Of a stretch of DNA of 29,233 nt, positions 15,976-24,573 are shown piece after piece (the first letter of the stretch is position 1; every line of letters begins with the position of its first letter). The DNA is from Bacteroidota bacterium (GTDB taxonomy: Bacteria; Bacteroidota; Bacteroidia; Bacteroidales; GCA-2748055). The position numbers and the translations under genes were made by a program. The stretch is taken from positions 1 to 29,233 of the forward strand of contig JAAEOI010000060.1 of assembly GCA_024244665.1 (NCBI GenBank), given 5' to 3'. The notes under the pieces were generated by a model. The model worked only from the letters and a program-made list of their open reading frames with translations, had not been told where the DNA came from and searched no databases.

Positions 15976-18900
15976 TGCGGATTATCCTTTCTATATTTAT
16001 ACCCCTGTTATTTGGTGGATTTATGCTAACCGCTCCTGTTGCGGGTCAGGATTCCACGCTGATCCTTGAGGGTAAGGTCTTAAACCAGCTTTCCCAGCCT
16101 GTGGATGGAGTATCGGTAAGCATAGAGGGGTCCATGAGCATTCCCTCCGTAAGTGATGAGTCGGGTATCTTTTCAATTGAGATGCCTTCCCGGGGAGTCT
16201 GGATTCTGTTATCACCTCCCGATGAGTACAAGAAGAAGCGGATCTATGTGGAGGGCAGGAGAGATATTATCATCTACCTTACCGACGCTGAAGATCTTTC
16301 CGGCGAAGATGTCATTCCACATCCCGGAGGCAACCGACCCCTGAAATACTCCACCTCTCCTGTGCAGATTCCTGATATCTCTATTATTCCCTATTTTCCT
16401 GTACAGAGTGTGGACCAGTTTCTCAAAGGGATGGTCCCGGGAATGCAGGTTACAGGCTCATCCGGAATGCCCGGGAGCGGTGCGTTTACCTCGGTAAGGG
16501 GCATCAGGAGTATGCATTCCACTTCCCAGCCCCTCTATATTATTGATGGAATACCCATTGAACCCAATGGGTTTTTCGGGTCGGGAATTGACGGTTATGC
16601 ATACAATCCACTGGCCTCAATCGATCCGAATGATATTACCAGCATCCATGTGCACCGGGACAACAATGCCGGAATGTTCTATGGGATGCAGGGTTCCAAC
16701 GGGGTAGTGATGATTGAAACCCTTAAACCCACCGAGGTGCGTACCATTATTGATTTCGGATACCGAACCGGTATCAGGACCTCACCCCGTGAGATTCCCC
16801 AGTTAAATGGACCCCAGCACAGAGGTCTTATCAATGAAGTACTCTACTCCTCTGGAGCCAACGAAGAGCAGTTTATGGGTGAATACCCGGGATTATACCT
16901 GTCGGAGGGTCAGGATGACTACTTCCGTTACAATCACAATACAAACTGGCAGGACGAGATCTATCAAAATGCCATATTTAATGATACCTACTTCCGGGTC
17001 AGGGGGGGTGATCAGATTGCTCGTTATGGCCTCTCGGTAGGCTACCTGAAGCACAACGGAAATGTCATCAATACGGATATGGACCGTTTGAATATCAGGT
17101 TTATAGGGACTTTCAGAGTCTTCAAGTGGTTACGAATGTATGTTAGTACCAATCTCTCAAACTCCAAATATAACCTGAGAGATGCAGCGACCTTCGCCCA
17201 GGCCAGTCCGATTCTGACCTCATTGCATAAATCCCCCATATTATCCCCATACGCTTATGACAGAGATGGAAACCAGACCAAGGCGTACCAGGATGGCAGT
17301 CCTTTTGGGGTAAGTAACCCGGCTGTAATCCGGGATAATGTAATCAATTATCTGAGAGTAAGTAGGTTAATGACATCATTCCGCTTTGAAGGGGATCTGG
17401 GCAAACGCCTGAAGGCAAACAGTATTATCGGTATTAATTACCTGAATTCGGCGGAGGGTACATTTATGCCCGACCACGGGATGGAGCTCTATTATGGGAG
17501 CCAGGTAGATGAGATCTATAATTTTGCCAGTTCTGTGAAAAACCTGCTCTCCACATTCTATAATAACACCTACCTGAGTTACAGGAATCAGGCCGGGCAG
17601 GCAGGAGAGCTCTCTCTCTCTGCCGGTGTGATTGCAGAGATGAACAGTTGGCAGGAGGACTATGGTCTTGCCATGAACTCAAACCGGAATGATGAGTACA
17701 GGTCACTTCAGAGCGGGACCAGTACTTTAAGGGAGAAGGGAGGCCTGACAGAGAAGTGGAACCGGCTTGGCTTTTATGGAACCGGCATGTATACCCTAAA
17801 GGACAGGTACATTCTGAATGCAGGTGTGAACACCCAGTCTTCCAGCCGGCTGGGAAAATCTGTGCCAACGGGGGACGGGATCATTTATTTTGGAAACGAG
17901 CCGTTCGGTCTTTTTTATTCTGCGGGTGCTGCCTGGAGGCTCTCAGAGGAGGTTTTTATGCAGGGTTTGAACGGGCTTGATGATTTCAAACTCAGGTTCA
18001 GCTGGGGCACATCGGGAAATGATGATGTGGGGAACATCTCTGCAAGGCGTTATTACTCCACGGTGGTTTATCAGCGTTCCACGGGGATTATTCCGGGAAA
18101 CATGACCGATAACAGCCTTGGATTTGAGAAAAATGAACAGATCAATGCCGGTGTTGACCTTGGCCTGCTACGTAACAGGTTGAGATTTTCCTTTGACCTG
18201 TACAAAACAAACACCTCCAACATGCTTATTCATGATCCGGTACAGTCCTATACAGGGGTCTATTATATTCCTGAGAACGGTTGTGACCTGGTAACTCGTG
18301 GTTGGGAGCTGCAGGCAGATATCAGAGTTGTCAGGAGCAAGGATTTTACCTGGGACCTCATGTTTAATCTGGCCTCATCTGACAACAGCATCACAGAGAT
18401 TACAGATGGGAGTATCATTACGCCCTTTGAAGGGGGACAGTATATCTCTAAAGAGGGGCATTCACTTCTGAACTTCTACGGGTATATTTATGACGGGGTT
18501 TTTGCTTCAGAAGATGAAGCCGAACAGGCCGCGTTGTTCACTAAAACAGGTATTGCCTTCCGTGCGGGAGATGCCATCTTCAGGGATCTGAATGGTCCGG
18601 ATCCAGAATCGGAACTACCAATAGGAGCAGAGGATGGCATTATAGACGAATATGACAGAACGCTGATCGGATCTCCCATTCCCGAGTTTTTCGGAGGTGT
18701 TCTCTCAAAGGTAAGCTGGAGAAGATTTAGTCTCATGGCCCAGGTGACTTTTGTTTACGGGAATGAAGTCTTCAACTACCTGAGGTATCAAAATGAGAGC
18801 ATGAGCAGCCTGGCCAACCAGAGCACTTATACCCTTAATCGCTGGCAGTATGACGGACACGAAACCAACGTGCCCAGAGCACTATGGGATGACCCCGTGG

Positions 18901-19169
18901 GTAATTCAGATTTCTCAAGCAGGTGGATCGAAGACGGAAGTTATTTGAGGCTTTCCAATCTCTCACTCTCCTACCGGCTGCCTGACAATGACGGCTTTCT
19001 GAAGAATGCTGAAATTTTTGTCAGTGCCGGAAACCTGCTTACCATTTCAAAGTACAAGGGTTATGATCCGGAATTCAGCTCCTCATTCAGAAACATGGAA
19101 CAGGGGATTGATTACGGACTGATGCCACATACTAAAACATACATGCTTGGTATCAAGCTTGGTTTTTAA
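15975..19169 (+). CDS. SusC/RagA-type TonB-dependent outer-membrane transporter 2
   Basis: A 1064-residue second oligosaccharide channel. The signal peptide is MRIILSIFIPLLFGGFMLTA followed by PVAGQ. A carboxypeptidase-regulatory-like domain follows (about 30-95, LEGKVLNQLSQPVDGVSVSI). The plug spans about 125-255 (FLKGMVPGMQVTGSSGMPGSG, VRGIRSMHSTSQPLYIIDGI, NNAGMFYGMQGSNGVVMIE), and the barrel runs to LGIKLGF at the end. It differs strongly from SusC 1 in the plug and barrel, so the two pairs probably take different fragments of the same glycan rather than being recent copies. The start shares one base with the previous stop, which indicates translational coupling. Confidence 0.96.
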   Translation: MRIILSIFIPLLFGGFMLTAPVAGQDSTLILEGKVLNQLSQPVDGVSVSIEGSMSIPSVSDESGIFSIEMPSRGVWILLSPPDEYKKKRIYVEGRRDIIIYLTDAEDLSGEDVIPHPGGNRPLKYSTSPVQIPDISIIPYFPVQSVDQFLKGMVPGMQVTGSSGMPGSGAFTSVRGIRSMHSTSQPLYIIDGIPIEPNGFFGSGIDGYAYNPLASIDPNDITSIHVHRDNNAGMFYGMQGSNGVVMIETLKPTEVRTIIDFGYRTGIRTSPREIPQLNGPQHRGLINEVLYSSGANEEQFMGEYPGLYLSEGQDDYFRYNHNTNWQDEIYQNAIFNDTYFRVRGGDQIARYGLSVGYLKHNGNVINTDMDRLNIRFIGTFRVFKWLRMYVSTNLSNSKYNLRDAATFAQASPILTSLHKSPILSPYAYDRDGNQTKAYQDGSPFGVSNPAVIRDNVINYLRVSRLMTSFRFEGDLGKRLKANSIIGINYLNSAEGTFMPDHGMELYYGSQVDEIYNFASSVKNLLSTFYNNTYLSYRNQAGQAGELSLSAGVIAEMNSWQEDYGLAMNSNRNDEYRSLQSGTSTLREKGGLTEKWNRLGFYGTGMYTLKDRYILNAGVNTQSSSRLGKSVPTGDGIIYFGNEPFGLFYSAGAAWRLSEEVFMQGLNGLDDFKLRFSWGTSGNDDVGNISARRYYSTVVYQRSTGIIPGNMTDNSLGFEKNEQINAGVDLGLLRNRLRFSFDLYKTNTSNMLIHDPVQSYTGVYYIPENGCDLVTRGWELQADIRVVRSKDFTWDLMFNLASSDNSITEITDGSIITPFEGGQYISKEGHSLLNFYGYIYDGVFASEDEAEQAALFTKTGIAFRAGDAIFRDLNGPDPESELPIGAEDGIIDEYDRTLIGSPIPEFFGGVLSKVSWRRFSLMAQVTFVYGNEVFNYLRYQNESMSSLANQSTYTLNRWQYDGHETNVPRALWDDPVGNSDFSSRWIEDGSYLRLSNLSLSYRLPDNDGFLKNAEIFVSAGNLLTISKYKGYDPEFSSSFRNMEQGIDYGLMPHTKTYMLGIKLGF

Positions 19170-19180
19170 ATAAGGAGAAT

Positions 19181-21094
19181 ATGAATAAGACAATATACAA
19201 TATCCGTGTTCTTCTGGTAACCGGCATTGCCATCCTTGGCCTGTCGTCCTGCGAGGAATTCTTTAATCCTGTTCAGGAAACCATTATTCCCATTGAAGGA
19301 GGAGTGGCGGACTGGGAGGATTACCGGGCAGCCGAACTGGGGCTTTATAAATTGCAGCAGGACCTGGTCGACCAGCTTGTCGTGCTGGGGGAGTTGCGTG
19401 CCGACCTGCTGGAGGTCACTCCAAATGCAGACAAAGACCTGCTGGAAGTATACAATTTCACCATCAGTCCTGATAATAAATATGCCTCTCCCGTGGGTTT
19501 CTACAGGCTGATAGGTGCATGCAACAACCTGGCAGCCAGGCTTGAATCGGCCCACCCGGAAGTGGTGGATCCCGGTCTTGCCTACAACCTGCGTACCAAA
19601 TATGACCGTATATACGGGGAGGTGATATGTATGAGGGCGTGGGCCTACTTTAACGCGGTGAGGATATTTGAAAAAGTACCCTATATCTGGCAGGATCTTA
19701 CCACAGCTGAATCCATTGAAGAGTATGTGAATACGGGGGTCACCGTGATTGACTCTATGCGAATCATATACGGACCTGACGGATATAACAACGATACCAT
19801 ATACAACGATACAGTAAACCTGGAGCGGAAGTTCCTTGACCTTCATGCGGTTATAGACACTTTTACCCATCAGATCGAAGAGCGCGTCACGCTGGTAGGA
19901 GTGTTGCACGATGAAATCGGTGTTAACGACAACAGTTGGGATGTGATCATCTGGAACGAAGATGCAAAGAACTGCCTGATGGGCCAGATGTTTCTGCATG
20001 ACAACAACCTCTCTGCAGCAAGGGAGTACATTGAAAAAATTACCCGGTATCGTCTTTATAATGATATCTTTAACACCAATGTACCCTATATACTTGACTC
20101 CAGGTTTGGCGAGGAGAACTGGAAGAATATCTTTTTGAACAATGACGGGGATGAGAGTATTATGACGGTATGGTTTAACCTGGAGTTTGATCAGCAGAAC
20201 GATCTCCAGTACATGTTTTCGGACGTATTTCCTAACCAGTATATGCTGAAACCGACTGCGAAAGCCGTTAGTTATTGGGAAAATATCTGGTATGAGCAAC
20301 AGATTACAGAGGATCCTAGTTCTCCTGATAACACGAAAATGTGGAAAGTGGGCTTCCAGGGAGATTTTTTCAGGGGACATAAAGTATCATACGCCTATTC
20401 ACAGGGAGGGATGCTGTTCTCCAAAGCAGATGTGGAAGAGATGTTTCACCTGAAAAGAGTCGGAAAAACACGGGAGGTCGAGGAAATGATGCAAAACGTT
20501 GACACTGTCGTCCACAAATATTCCCTGGGTAAGGAACGTTTCGATCAGGATGCAATTTTCCCTATTTACAGAGCCGCTGGAATGCATTTTTACTATGCGG
20601 AGTTGTTTGCCAGGGGAGTATTCTATAAGGAAGGTTTTTATAGTGCAGAAATAAATACGTGCCTGGCGGTGATCAATGACGGAACCTATGATATTTATTC
20701 TTCCGAAAATAATGCAAGCCGCCGCCCCCAGGGAATCAGGGGCAGGGTGGGTTTTGGAGGAGTTCAGCGTCTTTTTGCATATGACAAGATCACCTCACCG
20801 GACAGGACCATTTATATTCATGATCCCAATACCAATGAAATCATTGGGCACTACAGTTTTGGAACCAACCTGGCTGCCAAGCAGAATTACCTGGAAGACA
20901 AGCTTCTTGAAGAAAAGGCCAGGGAGATGGCCTTTGAGGGGGAGAGGTTCTACGACCTGGTAAGAATTGCCAAACGCCGGGGAGACCCTGCAGTGCTTGC
21001 CAACCGGGTGGCCGGTAAATTCAGCGGGGCAAAAGCCGAGCTGATCAGGGAGCATCTGATGAACGAACATAACTGGTACATCCATCCCTGGTAG
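19181..21094 (+). CDS. SusD/RagB-type surface glycan-binding lipoprotein 2 (enlarged)
   Basis: A 637-residue lipoprotein (lipobox GLSSC, Cys24, followed by E-E) starting 11 bases after SusC 2. SusD landmarks are the helix VICMRAWAYFNAVRIFEKVPYI near residues 148-168 and the C-terminal EKARE-MAFEGERFYDLVRIAKR block near 580-605. It is about 150 residues longer than SusD 1. An extra segment near residues 195-255 (DSMRIIYGPDGYNND to DEIGVNDNSWDVI) and a long central stretch account for much of the difference. Larger SusD proteins often have extra loops over the ligand site, so this one may grip a bulkier or branched fragment; that is inference. Confidence 0.93.
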   Translation: MNKTIYNIRVLLVTGIAILGLSSCEEFFNPVQETIIPIEGGVADWEDYRAAELGLYKLQQDLVDQLVVLGELRADLLEVTPNADKDLLEVYNFTISPDNKYASPVGFYRLIGACNNLAARLESAHPEVVDPGLAYNLRTKYDRIYGEVICMRAWAYFNAVRIFEKVPYIWQDLTTAESIEEYVNTGVTVIDSMRIIYGPDGYNNDTIYNDTVNLERKFLDLHAVIDTFTHQIEERVTLVGVLHDEIGVNDNSWDVIIWNEDAKNCLMGQMFLHDNNLSAAREYIEKITRYRLYNDIFNTNVPYILDSRFGEENWKNIFLNNDGDESIMTVWFNLEFDQQNDLQYMFSDVFPNQYMLKPTAKAVSYWENIWYEQQITEDPSSPDNTKMWKVGFQGDFFRGHKVSYAYSQGGMLFSKADVEEMFHLKRVGKTREVEEMMQNVDTVVHKYSLGKERFDQDAIFPIYRAAGMHFYYAELFARGVFYKEGFYSAEINTCLAVINDGTYDIYSSENNASRRPQGIRGRVGFGGVQRLFAYDKITSPDRTIYIHDPNTNEIIGHYSFGTNLAAKQNYLEDKLLEEKAREMAFEGERFYDLVRIAKRRGDPAVLANRVAGKFSGAKAELIREHLMNEHNWYIHPW

Positions 21095-21120
21095 GATCAA
21101 CAATATCCAATAATAGGCAG

Positions 21121-24100
21121 ATGAGAGTATTTATACTTGCCATGGGTATTTTCTTCATGGCGGTTTCGGGACATGGAATGCCCGATTCCGGAGGGAAGAT
21201 CGTTAGCGATGTACACCCTTTGATCTACCTGGTGGACTATGTCAGGGAAGATGGGAAGCTGGTCGTCAGCTGGAAATTCAATGCCCGTTATAATGATTTT
21301 AAAACCGTACATCTAAATGACTCGGCTGGCGGATTCCTGGCCAGTGTGGATTTCCCGGCAGAATACTATATGCTGGATGCTTCCTACGGGGGGACAAGTG
21401 TCCGCCTGCAGGTGGAAAACCTCAGCGGGAACCGGTCCGACTATTATTTCCTTTCGCTGGACCGGGATGCCTATTACGAGAGCCTGAAGGAGACAGAAAC
21501 TGTTAAACGGTTTGGCATAAACAGGAGCGGGGAATATCCCTGGTTTCAGAAGGCAGGGGACACTACAAGGAGCTATTTATACGGGGTGAATTATATCGGA
21601 CTGAGGAGCGCAGATCCGCGAAACCAGACCGTTGGTTTTGATCATTCCACCTTTGAGGCAGCTACCCCAACTACGCTTGCCGACTACAACAAGTATCATG
21701 CGGAGAGCCTTTTCAGGATCATGAAGTCTAAAGGGCTCAATTATACCCGGGTCTTCCTCACCGGCCGCAACACTACGAATCCTGGCATTTCCGGCCCTTC
21801 CTACCACAATGAGCCTCTTTACAGGCCCTATATGGATAACTTTGTTGATTTCCTGAAGCGGGCCCAACAGTACGGGATCTATGTCTTTCCCACTTTCGGG
21901 GACGGCGGACTTCCAAAGAATCAATGGTACAAGGACAGGCTCCCCGTCCATTTAAAGGAGAAGCTTCACAGCATCAGGCAGTATTTTCCTTTTTACAAGG
22001 AGACGGTCGACCTGAAGGCCGATTATGTACAGGCCTTCCTGCAATATATAAAGGACTATGACCCCGAATTGTTGCACTCCCTGCTTGCTGTAGAGTTGCA
22101 AAATGAGTATTCCGTTAAAGGCAATGCCTATCCCTTCACCCAGATCACCGGGATTCACACCTCATGGTGGGGGGAGGAATTTGATATGACAGATACGATC
22201 CGGCGGCAGGAACTGGCCGACCAGGCCACCATCCGATACCAGAACATCCTTACTACAGCCATAAAGGAGATAGATCCGGAGCTGCTTGTTGCAGAAGGAT
22301 TTTTCACCCTCGATGCGGTGCACAAGACCCTGGAGAACAGCCTGGGGATATTCCCCGGAGCCTTTCCTGATGAGCGTCACCCTCCCGTATTCCCGGTCAC
22401 CATACAGAGTGATATTGATTTCGTTGACATCCACATGTACCCGCGTACTGCCGATCGTACCATTGAGCAACAGTTTAATGCAGATCTGCATTCCATGCTG
22501 ACAGATACTGTTGGGTTTGAGGATATGCGCCGCCTGAAACCTTTTATCCTTGGTGAATTTGGTGCCTGGAGGCAACATGAGCCCACAGTTGAGTTTGCTG
22601 CAGGCAGGATGGCCGACCTGGCAGGAAGGGCCATGGATCATAACTTCGATGGCTGGTGCTACTGGACCTTTGATTCTTTTGAGCAGGATCGTCTCTATAA
22701 TTTCATGTCGGGATCCTATGAGATTATGGATACCCTGGCACCTCTGAAGTCTCCGATTCCCCTTGATTCCATGCTTGTTGCCAGGCCCGATACAAACTAC
22801 ATGAACGTGTTGCTTATCATGACCGATCAGCACACCTTCTCTGCCCTGGGTGCTGCAGGTAATGCACAGATCAGGACCCCCAACCTGGACCGGCTTGCGC
22901 AGGACGGAGCCTTTTTCACCCACTGCATTACTCCGACACCCTATTGTTCCCCTACACGGGCCTCCATCTTTTCCGGATTGTCCACCCATAATCACGGGAT
23001 ATGGAACAACGTGGACAAGGATGCTGGGCTGCCGGGACTGGATAACGGGGTTTTCCCCATTACCGAGGAGATCCTGTATGAGCAGGGTCACCTTGCCCTC
23101 CACTGGGGGAAACTTCATGTAAACAATACCAACACCCGGCCCAAAGATTACATCACCGGTCCCTGGCACTGTAATACGGATTTTACCTGTTATGAGTCCT
23201 GGCCTGCGGATATCTCAGAAAAGCGTGACGCTGCCCTGGCCGAACTGAACGAGGCCGCCTTCAACCGGGGTTATCCCGACTGGAACAACTGGCAAAAGCA
23301 GGAGCACATAAGCCATATCCCGGTCATTGCCCAGGCTATGTCTTCCTATGTGTCAGATATCGGCCAGTCGCCAGTACCGGCTGTCTACACCCGGGAATTT
23401 GCCTTTGGAGAGGAGTTGATGGAAGCCATGGACATATTCCAGTATCGTCCCTGGATGTTCACCCTTTCCTACCATCCCCCGCACAAACCATGGAGTGTCC
23501 CTGATCCCTACTACGGGATGTACGATCCCGACAGCCTGGTACTGCCCGGTAACCAGGATGTGGTATTTAGCGATGCGCTTGCGTCCAGTGCCAGCGTGGC
23601 AGGGGGGAAAGAAATCAAGGAGAAGGGGAGAAGGGAGTTCCTGCGGACCTATTATGCCCAGATCACTATGATCGATGATATGGTCGGAGAGGTACTGGAC
23701 CAGCTTGATTCACTGGGCCTGAGGGAGCGGACCCTGATTGTCTTCACTTCCGACCATGGCGATATGGCCGGTTCCCATGCTGCTGTTGGAAAGAATATCA
23801 CAGCATTTTTTGAACCCTTGATCCGGGTTCCCCTGATCGTGAGCTGCAAGGGCAAGATAGATGGAGGAACCGTGGTTGATGAGCTGGTCACACCCATGGA
23901 CCTGATGCCGACCCTGTTGGATTACGCGGGCTATGCGGAGCTTATCCCGGAAGGCATTGACGGCAGCAGCCTGCGGCCACTTATTGAAGGCGTTCAGGTT
24001 TCGTGGCGGGACCATGTGATCGGCATGCGGGATTACGCTACCGCAAATCCCAACACGCAGTACATGATCCGGAATGAGCGTTGGAAATACTGGTGGAACT

Positions 24101-24573
24101 ACCGTGAAGGCCTGGTTCCGCACTTATATGATCTTGAAGCGGATCCCCTCGAAAAGAATAACCTGGCCGGGAACCCGGACTATAATGAGATGCAGATGGA
24201 TCTGCATAATGGCTTGACTGATTGGGTTAAGGATAACAAGGCACGGCAGCATGAGATGATGGAGTATATGGAACCCATCGTTGGGCTTGAGAGGAACTCC
24301 TCATCTATGCCCCTGCAAATTTATCCCAATCCGGCCAGCGACTGCTTTAGCCTGCACTATACCACGGAACAAGCCGGAGAGGTGGCAATCAGGATTTTTG
24401 ATATCAGCGGCAGGCTGATTCATACGGATCGACTGCATGTAGAGGCTCCGGGAACACATGAGTATTCGGGAAGCGTGGCAGGACTTAGCTCTGGAACCTA
24501 TTATTTCAGGCTTGAAACCGGAACATCCGTGACATCCGGAAAGCTAATTATTGCAAAGGGGGGAGATATATGA
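21121..24573 (+). CDS. Trifunctional fusion: GH-A clan glycosidase + S1 sulfatase + T9SS tail
   Basis: One uninterrupted 1150-residue frame with a signal peptide (MRVFILAMGIFFMAVSGHG). Residues about 25-130 form a fibronectin-like beta-sandwich. Residues about 150-540 look like a GH5-type (GH-A clan) TIM barrel, with candidate acid/base Glu329 (VELQNEYS) and nucleophile Glu479 (ILGEFGAW). Residues about 561-1055 are a complete S1 sulfatase. Its parts are metal ligand Asp569 (MTDQH), formylglycine motif C-S-P-T-R-A starting at Cys609, Lys664 and His666 (HWGKLH), His788 (PPHKPW), and Asp878-His879 (TSDHGD). Residues 1062-1150 are a T9SS type A sorting domain (YPNPASD, LSSGTYYFRL). The enzyme should therefore act outside the cell, removing sulfate and cleaving a glycosidic bond on the same polymer. 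The exact GH family and substrate are unproven. The next gene overlaps by 4 bases. Confidence 0.9.
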   Translation: MRVFILAMGIFFMAVSGHGMPDSGGKIVSDVHPLIYLVDYVREDGKLVVSWKFNARYNDFKTVHLNDSAGGFLASVDFPAEYYMLDASYGGTSVRLQVENLSGNRSDYYFLSLDRDAYYESLKETETVKRFGINRSGEYPWFQKAGDTTRSYLYGVNYIGLRSADPRNQTVGFDHSTFEAATPTTLADYNKYHAESLFRIMKSKGLNYTRVFLTGRNTTNPGISGPSYHNEPLYRPYMDNFVDFLKRAQQYGIYVFPTFGDGGLPKNQWYKDRLPVHLKEKLHSIRQYFPFYKETVDLKADYVQAFLQYIKDYDPELLHSLLAVELQNEYSVKGNAYPFTQITGIHTSWWGEEFDMTDTIRRQELADQATIRYQNILTTAIKEIDPELLVAEGFFTLDAVHKTLENSLGIFPGAFPDERHPPVFPVTIQSDIDFVDIHMYPRTADRTIEQQFNADLHSMLTDTVGFEDMRRLKPFILGEFGAWRQHEPTVEFAAGRMADLAGRAMDHNFDGWCYWTFDSFEQDRLYNFMSGSYEIMDTLAPLKSPIPLDSMLVARPDTNYMNVLLIMTDQHTFSALGAAGNAQIRTPNLDRLAQDGAFFTHCITPTPYCSPTRASIFSGLSTHNHGIWNNVDKDAGLPGLDNGVFPITEEILYEQGHLALHWGKLHVNNTNTRPKDYITGPWHCNTDFTCYESWPADISEKRDAALAELNEAAFNRGYPDWNNWQKQEHISHIPVIAQAMSSYVSDIGQSPVPAVYTREFAFGEELMEAMDIFQYRPWMFTLSYHPPHKPWSVPDPYYGMYDPDSLVLPGNQDVVFSDALASSASVAGGKEIKEKGRREFLRTYYAQITMIDDMVGEVLDQLDSLGLRERTLIVFTSDHGDMAGSHAAVGKNITAFFEPLIRVPLIVSCKGKIDGGTVVDELVTPMDLMPTLLDYAGYAELIPEGIDGSSLRPLIEGVQVSWRDHVIGMRDYATANPNTQYMIRNERWKYWWNYREGLVPHLYDLEADPLEKNNLAGNPDYNEMQMDLHNGLTDWVKDNKARQHEMMEYMEPIVGLERNSSSMPLQIYPNPASDCFSLHYTTEQAGEVAIRIFDISGRLIHTDRLHVEAPGTHEYSGSVAGLSSGTYYFRLETGTSVTSGKLIIAKGGDI

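Noticed and set aside
19166..20380. 404-residue open frame on the minus strand
   Set aside because: It lies wholly inside the SusD 2 gene, has no recognisable domain or signal peptide, and its composition is what the antisense of that gene would give.
22162..23169. 335-residue open frame on the minus strand
   Set aside because: It is antisense to the fusion enzyme across the GH and sulfatase domains, whose catalytic motifs are on the plus strand.
21121..24573. Possibility that the fusion gene is two genes merged by a sequencing error
   Set aside because: The frame is continuous, the sulfatase half has no signal peptide or start context of its own, and the GH half has no sorting tail of its own. 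Both are expected of a true fusion. Reads are still needed to confirm it.
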